The translations under genes were made by a program, and so were the position numbers. This document shows, piece by piece, positions 9,103-18,006 of a DNA stretch of 64,000 nucleotides. Position 1 is the first letter of the stretch; every line of letters begins with the position of its first letter. Under the pieces are notes generated by a model. The model saw only the letters and a program-made list of their open reading frames with translations. It had not been told where the DNA came from and ran no database searches. The DNA comes from Steroidobacter agaridevorans (GTDB taxonomy: Bacteria > Pseudomonadota > Gammaproteobacteria > Steroidobacterales > Steroidobacteraceae). The stretch spans positions 1-64,000 of the forward strand of contig NZ_BLJO01000012.1 of the NCBI RefSeq assembly GCF_009932555.1, written 5' to 3'.

Positions 9103-10167
9103 TTACGCCTTCCGGGTCAGCTCGCTGACCCAGTTTGTTTCCCACGTCGCGCCATTGTCTGCTGACCACGCTTGTTCCCAACGGGCCGACGACGGCGTGA
9201 TTCGCGACCACTGCGCTCGCACCTTGACCTGCTTGCCCTCGTGCACGTCATCGCCGATGAACGTGCCGACTCCATCCTTGAAGCTGCCGCGCTCCGGTGT
9301 CGAGATCTGCGAGGGATTGCGGCTATCCATCCACCAGCTCAGCCATTGTTTGCTATCGCGATCGTAAGCTCGCAGGCTGACGCCGTGGAAAGCGCCGCCA
9401 GGTGCGTTGAACGTATTGTCGGCAACATTGCCGAAGCCGCCGAGCACGGCCCAGTTGGTGAGCGTGTTATCGAACTCTTCCCACTGTGTGCTGCCGGCGA
9501 GTCGTTGTTTGAGCCGACGATTGCTGACTTGCCAGCTGCCGACCAGAAAATCGAAGTCGCGCGGAGCATCGTCGAGCCGCGGCAGCGACGTCGGCTTCGC
9601 GCTCGTCCGAGTGAAGTAATTGCGCCAGTTCACTTCCCACGTCTTGCCGTCGTCGGGCGAGAACGCTTGCTCCCAGTTCGGACGTTTGCTGTGAATGTCG
9701 AGCCAGCGGAAGCGCACGACGACCGGCTTGCCTCGCAACGTGTCCTTGCCGATGAACGTGCCGGTGTCGGCTTCGATGCGGCCGAGCACGGGCGGATCGA
9801 GCCGCGTTGGATAGCGGCCGTCCATCCACCAGATCGCCCACTGCTCAGTGGCCGGATCGAAGGAGCGGATCGACAGTCCGCGATAAATGCCGTCGGGCAG
9901 CTCGACCACGTTGTCGTCGACGTTGCCGAGCCCGTTGAGCGTCGTCCAAAAAACGCTCTTGCCGTTGAACTCCTGCCAGTCGTTGTTGTTGGCGAGGCGC
10001 TCTTTCAAACGTCGGTGCCAGACGTCCCAGTTGCCGATCAGCCAATCCCAATCGTGTGCGTGGGCCGAAGCAGCCTTGCCGTTCGCCAACACGGACGGGC
10101 TGGCGGCCGCGGCTCCGGCCATTGCCATCGCGATCATCACATCTCGGCGATTCATCATCGGGGACAT
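9103..10167 (-). CDS. Tat-exported protein with two tandem DUF1579-like domains
   Basis: A 354-residue protein with a twin-arginine signal (NRRDVMIAMAMAG, residues 6-18). The mature part is an internal duplication: residues about 38-187 and 203-352 align throughout, for example HDWDWLIGNWDVWHRRLKER with RDFDFLVGSWQVSNRRLKQR, then WWMDGR/WWMDSR, GTFIGKD/GTFIGDD and NWEQAFSPDDGKTWEVNW/RWEQAWSADNGATWETNW. Such small beta-barrel domains with a WLxGxW motif occur in proteins of unknown function, often called DUF1579-like. Function unknown. Divergent from a LysR gene, which may control it. Confidence 0.75.
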   Translation of the reverse strand: MSPMMNRRDVMIAMAMAGAAAASPSVLANGKAASAHAHDWDWLIGNWDVWHRRLKERLANNNDWQEFNGKSVFWTTLNGLGNVDDNVVELPDGIYRGLSIRSFDPATEQWAIWWMDGRYPTRLDPPVLGRIEADTGTFIGKDTLRGKPVVVRFRWLDIHSKRPNWEQAFSPDDGKTWEVNWRNYFTRTSAKPTSLPRLDDAPRDFDFLVGSWQVSNRRLKQRLAGSTQWEEFDNTLTNWAVLGGFGNVADNTFNAPGGAFHGVSLRAYDRDSKQWLSWWMDSRNPSQISTPERGSFKDGVGTFIGDDVHEGKQVKVRAQWSRITPSSARWEQAWSADNGATWETNWVSELTRKA

Positions 10168-10256
10168 CCTCAGTCGTTGGTTCCTTACGAGGATGGTGGC
10201 AACTTGCGGGCGAGGTTGACCACGCGAAGATCGGGCCTATACCCTAAGGCAAACTT

Positions 10257-11189
10257 ATGGTGTGGGATCACCGCTTTCCGTCGCTGGCTTCGATCCGTGC
10301 CTTCGAGGCCGCGGCGCGCCTGCGCAGTTTTGCCAAGGCCGCTCAGGAGTTGGATACAACTGCGGCGTCGGTGAGCTATCACGTGCGTCAGCTCGAGCGG
10401 CAGATCGGCGTGACCCTGTTCCGGCGTCATCCGCACAAGGTCGAGCTCACCGAGCCCGGCGAACTGATAGCAACCGAAGCGATGAATGCATTCGCGGGAC
10501 TGCGCGCCAGTTTCATTCGCGCCGCTACTCTGGATCAGTCGCGCCTCGCGATCACGACGTTGCCGACGTTCGGCACGAGCTGGCTCACGCCTCGGCTCGG
10601 GCGGTTTCGCGCGAAGCACCCGGACATCCAGTTCGAATTGGATTTGTCGGCCGATGCGCAGGACCTCACCACCGGCCGCTTCGACGCTGCCATTCGCAAC
10701 GGTCATGGCCGCTGGCCCGGGCTGCGCGCGACGAAGCTTTTTCCGAGCATCTTCATGCCGCTTTGTATTCCTTCGATGAAAGCGGCGGCGGCGAAGCTCG
10801 CGGATCCGAAGCGGGCGAGGGAAGTGCCGCTGCTCGGGCGGACCGATTGGTGGACGTTGTGGTATCAGGCGCTGGGCTTCAATGAAGTGCCCGCGCTCAA
10901 GAGCATTGGCGCGAACCTGTCGATCGAATATCTGGACATCACCCAGGCGCTTGCGGGCGACGGGGTCGCGATCGGCTCGCCGATCCTGTTCAGGGCCGAG
11001 CTCGACGCGGGCCGGCTGGTGCCAGCGCACGATCTGGTCGCGACCGATGGCCGGGCGTTCTGGTTTACGGTGCCCGTCGTGCGCCAGGACAGCCGCAAAA
11101 TCAGTCAGTTTCGCGACTGGATCCATGATGAAGCGGCGGCCGCGCGCGCTTCGGCGGCTGCTTTCATTCGACGGGCGAACGCAGGCTAG
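10257..11189 (+). CDS. LysR-family transcriptional regulator (GcvA-like)
   Basis: A 310-residue regulator. Residues about 7-66 form the LysR HTH (FPSLASIRAFEAAARLRSFA, then TAASVSYHVRQLERQIGVTLFRR). The C-terminal substrate-binding domain (about 90-295) follows the GcvA/AmpR-like pattern with LTTGRFDAAIRNGHG and LAGDGVAIGSPILF. It is transcribed divergently from the duplicated-domain Tat protein with an 89-base spacer, the usual arrangement for LysR proteins and their targets. The effector is unknown. Confidence 0.93.
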   Translation: MVWDHRFPSLASIRAFEAAARLRSFAKAAQELDTTAASVSYHVRQLERQIGVTLFRRHPHKVELTEPGELIATEAMNAFAGLRASFIRAATLDQSRLAITTLPTFGTSWLTPRLGRFRAKHPDIQFELDLSADAQDLTTGRFDAAIRNGHGRWPGLRATKLFPSIFMPLCIPSMKAAAAKLADPKRAREVPLLGRTDWWTLWYQALGFNEVPALKSIGANLSIEYLDITQALAGDGVAIGSPILFRAELDAGRLVPAHDLVATDGRAFWFTVPVVRQDSRKISQFRDWIHDEAAAARASAAAFIRRANAG

Positions 11190-11233
11190 TTCGTACAGAA
11201 TTGCCGGCGGACTGCGGACGGCTCGAGTCGCTG

Positions 11234-11264
11234 TTGCTGGCGGGCCCGGGACCTGAGCTATACT
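11234..11264 (+). promoter_or_regulatory. Possible promoter of the FucP-type permease
   Basis: A good -10, TATACT (11259-11264), lies about 30 bases before the permease ATG. The upstream TTGCTG (11234-11239) is the only candidate -35 but is 19 bases away, so an activator may be needed. Confidence 0.3.
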
Positions 11265-11294
11265 CAGACAATTCGCCCGCCCTCGGAGCAGTTC

Positions 11295-12614
11295 ATGGCG
11301 TCACCCGTGTCGTCTCTCCCTGCCAGCAACAGTGCCGGCATCACCAGCACACAGAAATCGGCGCTCACGCTGCTCGCCAGTCTGTTCTTCATGTGGGGCT
11401 TCATCACGGTCATCAACAACACGTTGCTGCCCCACCTGCGCTCCGTGTTCGATCTGACCTATACCCAGACCACCTGGATCGAGTCGGTGTGGTTCATCGC
11501 TTACTTCGTCGCCTCGATTCCCTCGGCCAAGCTGATCGAGCGCATCGGCTACAAGCATTCGATGGTAGTGGGGCTGCTGATCATGGCGGTCGGCGCGCTA
11601 GTGATGATTCCGGCGGCGAGAATTCCATCCTATGGGGTCGTGCTCACGGCGTTGTTCATCATCGCTGCGGGCATCACGCTGCTGCAGGTGGCGGCGAATC
11701 CATACGTCGCGGTCATCGGGCCGGCGGAAAGTGCATCGTCGCGCCTGAACCTGGTGCAGGCGTTCAATTCGATGGGCACGACGTTCGCGCCGTTGTTCGG
11801 CGGCTATTTGATCCTGAGCCGCAGCGCCTCGGGTAACATCGAAGGCGGCGCTGCCGTGTTGACGATGGAACAGCGCCTGGCCGACGCGCAGTCGGTGCAG
11901 CTGCCGTACTTCATCGTCGCGATGGTGCTGGTCGTGCTGGCCGTCGTGATCGCGCGTTACAAGCTGCCGGATCTCGATGCCGCCACGCGCCGCCTCGACG
12001 CCGCGGATCGCAAGAACCATTCGCTGTGGAAGCATCGCAATCTGCTGCTGGGCATTCCCGCGATCTTCATTTACCTGATCGCCGAGATCGGCGTCAGCAA
12101 CCTGTTCATCAACTTCGTGTCGGCGCCGGAGATCGGCAACCTGACGCACACGCAGGCGTCCAACTATTTGTTCCTGCTGTGGGGCGGCATGATGGTGGGC
12201 CGTTTCGTCGGCAGCCAGCTGATGCGCAAGTACCAGGCGGAGAACGTGCTGGCGTGGGCTGCGACTGGCGCCTTCATCGTCATGATGCTGACGGTGCTTG
12301 CGAGCGGCAAGCTCGCGATGTGGAGCCTGATTTCCGTGGGCCTGTTCCACTCCATCATGTTTCCGACGATCTTCACGCTAGGCATTCGCGGCCTGGGCCC
12401 GCTCACCGAAGAAGGCTCCGGCCTCTTGATCATGGCGATCGCCGGTGGCGCGCTCGTGGTCGTGCAGGGGCGGCTCGCCGATATGTTCGGTCTGCAGGCG
12501 TCGTTCCTGCTGACCGCGGTGTGCGAGCTGTACGTGCTGTTTTACGCGATCTGGGGCTGCAAGGTCACTTCGGCCGAGCCGGAGCAGCATTTGACCGCGC
12601 CGACCAATAACTAG
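11295..12614 (+). CDS. MFS sugar:proton symporter, FucP/GluP type
   Basis: A 439-residue inner-membrane permease with about 12 helices. The opening SALTLLASLFFMWGFITVINNTLLPHLRSVFDLTYTQ and the LLQVAANPYVAVIGPAESASSRLNLVQAFNSMGTT segment are characteristic of the fucose/glucose/galactose symporter family (FucP, GluP), including the NPY and LxxAQxFNxxG-like motifs. It probably imports a hexose or deoxyhexose, but the exact sugar cannot be told. No sugar catabolic gene is adjacent. A strong hairpin follows the stop. Confidence 0.9.
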   Translation: MASPVSSLPASNSAGITSTQKSALTLLASLFFMWGFITVINNTLLPHLRSVFDLTYTQTTWIESVWFIAYFVASIPSAKLIERIGYKHSMVVGLLIMAVGALVMIPAARIPSYGVVLTALFIIAAGITLLQVAANPYVAVIGPAESASSRLNLVQAFNSMGTTFAPLFGGYLILSRSASGNIEGGAAVLTMEQRLADAQSVQLPYFIVAMVLVVLAVVIARYKLPDLDAATRRLDAADRKNHSLWKHRNLLLGIPAIFIYLIAEIGVSNLFINFVSAPEIGNLTHTQASNYLFLLWGGMMVGRFVGSQLMRKYQAENVLAWAATGAFIVMMLTVLASGKLAMWSLISVGLFHSIMFPTIFTLGIRGLGPLTEEGSGLLIMAIAGGALVVVQGRLADMFGLQASFLLTAVCELYVLFYAIWGCKVTSAEPEQHLTAPTNN

Positions 12615-12632
12615 ACTCGATTCCGGCTCAGC

Positions 12633-12662
12633 GCTCGAAGACCGCGCCCGCTGTCTTCGAGC
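12633..12662 (+). terminator. Hairpin after the sugar permease gene
   Basis: GCTCGAAGAC and GTCTTCGAGC form a perfect 10-bp stem with a 10-base loop, 19 bases after the permease stop. There is no run of T after it, so it may be a weak terminator or an RNA-stabilising end. Confidence 0.4.
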
Positions 12663-12780
12663 TCTCTGGCGGCCAGACGAGCCCCTGGCGAGACAGGCCG
12701 CAATCGCGGCGATTGAACCCGTCATCGCGCCGATGCCATCCTTGGCGTCCACTCATGAGAGTTGCCTCAGGGGGATCGCC

Positions 12781-13167
12781 ATGATCGATCATCTCGGCAT
12801 TGCCGTGCCGGATTTCGCCGCATCCAAGAAGTTCTATCTCGAGGCGCTGGCGCCGCTCGGCATCGGCGTGGTCATGAACGTGCCCAAGGAAGAGAGCGGC
12901 GCGCCGAACGATTTCACCGGCTTCGGCGCCGAGGGCAAGCCGTTTTTCTGGATCGGCCAAGGCGTGGCGCCGCAAGGCATGCACCTGTGCTTCACGGCGC
13001 AGACTCGCGCGGCGGTTGACGCGTTCTACAAAGCGGCACTCGCTGGCGGCGCGCGCGACAATGGCCCACCGGGCATTCGCGCGCATTATCATCCCAACTA
13101 CTACGGGGCCTTCGTCATCGACCTCAACGGTGTGAACCTCGAAGCGGTCTGCCACAAGCCGGCCTGA
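12781..13167 (+). CDS. VOC (glyoxalase/bleomycin-resistance fold) family protein
   Basis: A 128-residue protein. The ATG at 12781 (after GGGGA) is preferred over one 48 bases upstream, because VOC proteins begin with the first beta strand, here MIDHLGIAVPDFAASKKFY. It ends with YGAFVIDLNGVNLEAVCHKP, the usual second metal-site strand (Glu), and His4 is in the expected first-ligand position. These small enzymes act on varied substrates (lactoylglutathione, diols, antibiotics), so no reaction is assigned. The next gene starts 24 bases later and may be cotranscribed. Confidence 0.9.
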   Translation: MIDHLGIAVPDFAASKKFYLEALAPLGIGVVMNVPKEESGAPNDFTGFGAEGKPFFWIGQGVAPQGMHLCFTAQTRAAVDAFYKAALAGGARDNGPPGIRAHYHPNYYGAFVIDLNGVNLEAVCHKPA

Positions 13168-13191
13168 AATCATCAACGCAGGAGACAAGAA

Positions 13192-14094
13192 ATGAGGAAT
13201 GTATTGCTCACGTCCGCGCTCGTCATGCTTACAGCGCTGTCAGGTTGCTCGAAGCAGGAGCCGGTCACGGAGACTCCGCCCGTTGCAGAAGCGACTCAGC
13301 CGGCAGCTGCGGATCCATTGGTCGCCAGCATCGACGGCGAGTGGCGCAGCTCCGACGACAAGGCTCGCGATGTATACCGTCATCCGAAGGAAGCGCTGGA
13401 GTTCTGGGGACTCGCGCCGGGCATGACGGTGCTGGAAGTGCAACCGGGCGGCGGCTGGTGGAGCGACATTCTCGCACCGTACGCGAACAAGACGGGCGGC
13501 CAGTACTACGCAACTGCTGCCGACCTCGGCAATCCCGAGCTGCCCGAAGCGGCTAAACAGGCGCGCAAGGATTTCGAAGCGCGCTTCGCGGCGAAGCCCG
13601 ATGTGTATGGCACCGTGCAGTTCGTGAACTTCGGCGCCAAGTCGGCGCCGCTGCCGGAGAACACTTTTGACTTCGCGCTCTCGGCGCGCTCGTTCCATGG
13701 CTGGATGGGCAGCGGCGTCACCGACAAGTTCCTCAAGGATCTGTACGGCGCGCTCAAGCCCGGCGGCATTCTCGCGATCGAGCAGCATCGCGCCAATCCG
13801 GGCGAGCAGGATCCCAAGGCGGCAAGCGGCTACGTCACCGAAGAGTACGTGATCGAGCAGGCGAAAAAGGCCGGCTTCGAGCTGGTGGAGAAGTCGGAGA
13901 TCAACGCCAACGCCCAGGACACCAAGGATCATCCGTTCGGCGTGTGGACGCTGCCGCCCACCAAGCGCACGCGGCCCTACAGCGAAGGCCCCGACGCGAA
14001 CGACCCGAACTTCGATCGCACCAAGTACGATGCGATCGGCGAGTCGGATCGGATGACGCTGAAATTCCGCAAGCCGGCGGCCGCAAGCGCCTGA
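13192..14094 (+). CDS. Lipoprotein with a class I methyltransferase fold (COG4798-like)
   Basis: A 300-residue protein with a lipoprotein signal ending LSGC (Cys19). The rest looks like a predicted methyltransferase: a glycine-rich loop VLEVQPGGGWWSDILAPY (about 80-97), an acidic strand with FDFALSARSFHGWMG, and LYGALKPGGILAIEQHRANPGE typical of the post-motif strand. Export of a methyltransferase fold is odd because S-adenosylmethionine is cytoplasmic. Related secreted proteins are annotated as methyltransferases, but catalysis in the periplasm is undemonstrated. It follows the VOC gene on the same strand after a good GGAGA ribosome site. Confidence 0.85.
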   Translation: MRNVLLTSALVMLTALSGCSKQEPVTETPPVAEATQPAAADPLVASIDGEWRSSDDKARDVYRHPKEALEFWGLAPGMTVLEVQPGGGWWSDILAPYANKTGGQYYATAADLGNPELPEAAKQARKDFEARFAAKPDVYGTVQFVNFGAKSAPLPENTFDFALSARSFHGWMGSGVTDKFLKDLYGALKPGGILAIEQHRANPGEQDPKAASGYVTEEYVIEQAKKAGFELVEKSEINANAQDTKDHPFGVWTLPPTKRTRPYSEGPDANDPNFDRTKYDAIGESDRMTLKFRKPAAASA

Positions 14095-14217
14095 AATAAG
14101 CCGACATGAGACTCGGGCGGCTGGTGCCCACTGGGCACCGAGCCGCACCGAGAACGCGCCGGGTCCGTCGATACCCGGTCTATAAGATGGCCCGACAACG
14201 ATTCAACAGGGGTCATC

Positions 14218-17200
14218 ATGAGTGGACGAAGCAACGCTCGGCCGGCGCTTGTCTTCTTTGCAGCGCTGGGCGCCGTGCTTGCGGCTCAGGTAAGCGCTGG
14301 CGCAGATGGTTATCGCGACATCAGCTTCACCGCGTCGGAAGGGACGTGGATGAGCCTGGATGTGAGCCCCGACGGCAAAACCATCGCGTTCGATCTGCTC
14401 AACGATATTTATGTGATGCCCGCCGCGGGCGGCGCGGCCAAGGTCATTCACTCCGGCCCGGCCGTACAACGCAGCCCGCAATTCAGTCCCGACGGCAAGT
14501 CGCTGGTGTATCTCAGCGATGAGACCGGCGCCGACAATCTCTGGATCTCCTCGCTCGACGGCTCGGCGGCGCGCCAGATCAGCAAAGAAAACCTGGCGAT
14601 GATCACCGGGCCGGCGTGGGCGCACGACGGCCGCTCCATCGTCGCGATCAAGACCAACGCCAGCACGTACGAAATGAAGATGTCGGAAGTCCGCCGCTTC
14701 TTCCTCGACGGCGCGCCTGAGCAGGTCGTCGTGTCGGCGCCCGAGAGCGGCAAGGACGTGCAGGAGCCACGGCTCGCCTCGGATGGCCGTTATCTCTATT
14801 ACACCGAGCGCAAGGACGGCGAGCACTACGTGTACATGAACACGGGGCTCAGCAACTTCGTCATTCGCCGCCTCGACATGCTAAGTGGCGAAAGCCTCGA
14901 TCTCATTGCTGGATTCGGCAGCGCGACGACGCCGCAAGTATCGCCCGATGCCAGGAGCGTGGCGTTCATTCGTCGCGTCGGTGCGAAGACGGTGTTGTTT
15001 CGATATGACGTGACTGCCGGCACACAGCATCCGGTGTATCAGGAGCTCGATCGCGACCTGCAGGGCGACTATATCCCGCAAGAGCATTACTACCCTTCGT
15101 TCGGCTGGTTTCCAGACAATCGATCCGTCGCGATCTGGGGCAAGGGTCAGTTGTTGAAAGTGGACATGCAGACAGGCAAGGCGACGCAGATTCCGTTCCA
15201 GGCGCCCGCTCGGCATCGCATTCACAAGTCATTGCGCACTCAGCTCGAGTCCGCGCCCAGTCAGTTTGACGTTCGCATCTTCCGACAGCTCGCTGTATCG
15301 CCGAGCGGCGAACTGGTGTTCCGCTCGCTCGGCAAACTTTGGCGGCAGGATCTCGCGGGCCAGCGGGCTCCGCAGCGCTTGACGAAGTCCGTGCAGGCGG
15401 AGAGCGAGCCGGCCTGGTCGCCGGATGGTCGCCAGCTCGCATACGTCGAATGGAATGACGAGACGGGCTCGTCGCTCAAGCTGCGTGCTGCCAACGGCAA
15501 AGAGAAAGTGATCGCGCGCAGCCGGGGCGCCATTCGGCAGCCGCAGTTCTCACACGATGGCCGGCGTGTTGCCTATCGCATCATGGAGCCGGATGGCGCC
15601 ATGGGCGGCGCGGCCGATCGCGCTGGCATCTATCTCGTGAACGTGGACGGCACCGGCGCGAATTTCCTGACGGAAGGCAGCGGGCTTGCGCAGTTCTCAA
15701 CCGACGACAAGCGCATTTATTTCTTCGGTTCGCCCGACTTTTACGGCCGCAAGGCCGTGCTGCTGCGGAGTATCGGTGTCGATGGCAAGGATGCGCGCGA
15801 TCAGGCGTATGCCGAGACCGCGGACACGGGCGACTTCGTGCTCAGCCCCGACGGGAAGTGGCTGGCGTTCAAAGAGTTCAATCAGCTCTACGTCATGCCT
15901 TACAAAGAAGAGGACAAAGCGTTCGCTGTCACAGCGGTAGGAAACAGCGCCGCTCGCCGGCTCACGGTGACCGACGGCTTTGAGCTGGTCTGGACGCCGG
16001 ATTCCTCGAAGATGCTTTGGATGCTCGGCCGCGATCTTTATGTGAGCTCACCGAGCGACAGCGGCGTCGTCGAGAAAGCCCAGCGCGCAATCGACCTGAG
16101 CGCGAAGGGCGACGTGCCCGAAGGCGTGCTCGCTTTTGTGAATGCACGCATTCTGCCGATGACCGAGGAGGGCGTGATCGAACGCGGCGCGGTTATCGTC
16201 GAGGGCAATCGAATCAAAGCCGTTGGCCCGATGGGCAGCGTCACCATTCCGCGCGGTGCGAAGGTCATGGACCTCGGTGGCAAGACGCTCATGCCCGGAA
16301 TGTTCGACGCCCACGGTCACATCGATTGCTGCTACATGACGGGTGTAACGCCGGTGAAGCGTCCGACGCATTACGCGGCATTGGCCTATGGCGTGACCAC
16401 GAACTTCGACCCGTACTCGAACGAACTGAGCAGCTACGAAGCGACCGAGATGACGCAGGCGGGCGAGTTGGTCGGGCCGCGCTGGCTGAGCTCGGGCTTC
16501 GTGATTTATGGCCGCTCCGGCAAGCCGGATCGCGTGTTCAACCCGATCCGGAGTCTCGACGACGCGCGCACCATCGTGCGACGGAAGCAGGCGATCGGCG
16601 GCCACATCCTCAAGAGCTACAAGCTGACGACGCGCGAACAAAAACAGTGGCTATTGCAGGCGGCCTCGGAAGGCGGCTTGATGGTGGACGCCGAAGGCGC
16701 CGGTCATTTCTACGACAACGTCAGCATGATTCTGGACGGCCACACCAATCTCGAGCACAACCTGCCGGTGGCGACGTACTACGACGATCTGTTGCAGCTG
16801 TTCAGGAACTCATCGATGTCGAACACGCCGACGCTGATCGTCACGTTCGGCGAGCTGTTCGGCGAGAACTATATCTATCAGCACCAGCAGCCTTGGAAGG
16901 AGAGCAAGGTCCTCACCTACATTCCAGGCGTCAACAACGCGTACAACCCGATCACGGGCGCGGGCGAGGCTCCTCTGCATGTGCGTGGCATGCAGACCGT
17001 CCATTACGCCGACGAGCTGTATGACATCGGCTTCCGCTCGGTGGGCCGGTCGGTGAAGCGTCTCGACGACGCCGGTGTGACCATCAACGTCGGCTCGCAC
17101 GGCCAGGCGTCCGGCATTGCCATTCATTGGGAGATGCAACTGCTGGCTGAAGGCGGCATGTCGCCGATGCGCATCCTGCGCGCCGCGACCATCAACGGCG

Positions 17201-17463
17201 CACGCACGTATGGGTTGGATCATCAGCTCGGCTCCATCGAGCCGGGCAAGCTCGCAGACATCATCGTGCTGGATCGCGATCCGCTTGCGGATATTCGTAA
17301 CACCAACAGCGTTCGTTACACCATGGTCAACGGCCGGCTGTACGACTCGGAAAGCATGAACGAGATCGGCAATTACGATCGGCCGCGCAGTAAGTTTTAT
17401 TGGGAACTCGGCGACCGCCACGGCGTCGATTGGAGCCCGGCGTGGACCGGTCATAGTCACTGA
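14218..17463 (+). CDS. Exported beta-propeller / amidohydrolase fusion protein
   Basis: A 1081-residue protein with a signal peptide (about 1-27). Residues about 40-620 contain repeated PD40/TolB-like blades, recognisable by SPDGK motifs (DVSPDGKTIAFDL, FSPDGKSLVYLS, SPDGRQLAYVEW, LSPDGKWLAFKE). Residues about 640-1060 form an amidohydrolase domain: GKTLMPGMFDAHGHIDC holds the HxH metal pair (about 698-702), a later GSHGQASG His, and LGSIEPGKLADIIVLDRDPL closes it. Such fusions are widespread in Bacteroidetes and Proteobacteria and act on amides, esters or peptides outside the cytoplasm; the substrate is unknown. A single gene, well separated on both sides. Confidence 0.9.
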   Translation: MSGRSNARPALVFFAALGAVLAAQVSAGADGYRDISFTASEGTWMSLDVSPDGKTIAFDLLNDIYVMPAAGGAAKVIHSGPAVQRSPQFSPDGKSLVYLSDETGADNLWISSLDGSAARQISKENLAMITGPAWAHDGRSIVAIKTNASTYEMKMSEVRRFFLDGAPEQVVVSAPESGKDVQEPRLASDGRYLYYTERKDGEHYVYMNTGLSNFVIRRLDMLSGESLDLIAGFGSATTPQVSPDARSVAFIRRVGAKTVLFRYDVTAGTQHPVYQELDRDLQGDYIPQEHYYPSFGWFPDNRSVAIWGKGQLLKVDMQTGKATQIPFQAPARHRIHKSLRTQLESAPSQFDVRIFRQLAVSPSGELVFRSLGKLWRQDLAGQRAPQRLTKSVQAESEPAWSPDGRQLAYVEWNDETGSSLKLRAANGKEKVIARSRGAIRQPQFSHDGRRVAYRIMEPDGAMGGAADRAGIYLVNVDGTGANFLTEGSGLAQFSTDDKRIYFFGSPDFYGRKAVLLRSIGVDGKDARDQAYAETADTGDFVLSPDGKWLAFKEFNQLYVMPYKEEDKAFAVTAVGNSAARRLTVTDGFELVWTPDSSKMLWMLGRDLYVSSPSDSGVVEKAQRAIDLSAKGDVPEGVLAFVNARILPMTEEGVIERGAVIVEGNRIKAVGPMGSVTIPRGAKVMDLGGKTLMPGMFDAHGHIDCCYMTGVTPVKRPTHYAALAYGVTTNFDPYSNELSSYEATEMTQAGELVGPRWLSSGFVIYGRSGKPDRVFNPIRSLDDARTIVRRKQAIGGHILKSYKLTTREQKQWLLQAASEGGLMVDAEGAGHFYDNVSMILDGHTNLEHNLPVATYYDDLLQLFRNSSMSNTPTLIVTFGELFGENYIYQHQQPWKESKVLTYIPGVNNAYNPITGAGEAPLHVRGMQTVHYADELYDIGFRSVGRSVKRLDDAGVTINVGSHGQASGIAIHWEMQLLAEGGMSPMRILRAATINGARTYGLDHQLGSIEPGKLADIIVLDRDPLADIRNTNSVRYTMVNGRLYDSESMNEIGNYDRPRSKFYWELGDRHGVDWSPAWTGHSH

Positions 17464-17489
17464 GCTCAATCGTGGTTTGTTCGCACGGC

Positions 17490-17517
17490 CTGACGTGTAT
17501 CGCACTACAGTTATAAC
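17490..17517 (+). promoter_or_regulatory. Possible sigma-70 promoter before the Gln-rich protein gene
   Basis: CTGACG (17490-17495) and TATAAC (17512-17517) are spaced 16 bases apart in the 227-base spacer upstream of the Gln-rich ORF. The -10 is good and the -35 partial. This would give a leader of about 170 bases that contains the hairpin at 17630-17652. Confidence 0.35.
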
Positions 17518-17629
17518 CTACCTCAACTCGGTTATTTCCTGCGAGCTGCGCACATGTCCGCATGCAACTCCGCGAGCGGCCACGCGTTTAACAGCGCGAT
17601 GTCGGGCGCAGCATCGATGAGGGCGATTT

Positions 17630-17652
17630 CCCTCCGTGATTTGCACGGAGGG
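17630..17652 (+). repeat. Perfect hairpin in the leader of the Gln-rich protein gene
   Basis: CCCTCCGTG and CACGGAGGG form a 9-bp stem with the 5-base loop ATTTG. It lies 38 bases before the ATG at 17691 and is not followed by a T run. It could terminate the upstream message, protect the 5' leader, or be a regulatory fold; its 3' arm contains GGAGGG, a ribosome-site mimic. Confidence 0.45.
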
Positions 17653-17690
17653 GCCCATTAGAGAAGTCAACGCGCCACGAGGAGACTTTC

Positions 17691-17951
17691 ATGGCGAACG
17701 AGCGTAACAATCCTGAGGACCGCAATCGCACTCAGCAGGGCAGCAACGACCCCAATCGGAATCAGCAGCAACAGCAGCAGGGCAACAAGCAGCAGCAGGG
17801 CGGCGGTCAGCGGTCAGGTCAGCAAGAGCAGCAGCAAGGCGGACAGCGCAATCAACCCGGCCAGCAGTCGGGTCAAGGCCAGGTCCGTTCACCACAGCAG
17901 GGTGGTGGCAATCGCACCGAGCAGCAGGAAGACAAGGATCGTAGCCGCTGA
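17691..17951 (+). CDS. Gln/Gly/Asn-rich disordered protein, unknown function
   Basis: An 86-residue protein almost wholly made of Gln, Gly, Asn, Arg, Ser, Pro and Glu; about a third is Gln and there is nearly no hydrophobic residue. It is therefore predicted to be disordered, hydrophilic and possibly heat-soluble. A GAGGAG ribosome site lies seven bases before the ATG, a hairpin lies in the leader and a strong terminator follows, so this is a deliberate single-gene unit, not a low-complexity accident. Comparable small hydrophilic proteins are seen in stress responses, but no homology is claimed. Confidence 0.65.
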   Translation: MANERNNPEDRNRTQQGSNDPNRNQQQQQQGNKQQQGGGQRSGQQEQQQGGQRNQPGQQSGQGQVRSPQQGGGNRTEQQEDKDRSR

Positions 17952-17964
17952 GTCAGTGCAACTC

Positions 17965-18000
17965 GCCATCGGACGGGCGCGTCGCGCCCGTTCCGATGGC
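17965..18000. terminator. Bidirectional terminator between convergent genes
   Basis: A 16-bp stem (GCCATCGGACGGGCGC with its complement, one bulged T) and a 3-base loop lies between the stops of the Gln-rich gene and the minus-strand Dabb gene. Position and strength suit a terminator used from both sides, though T runs are absent. Confidence 0.6.
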
Positions 18001-18006
18001 GATCGA

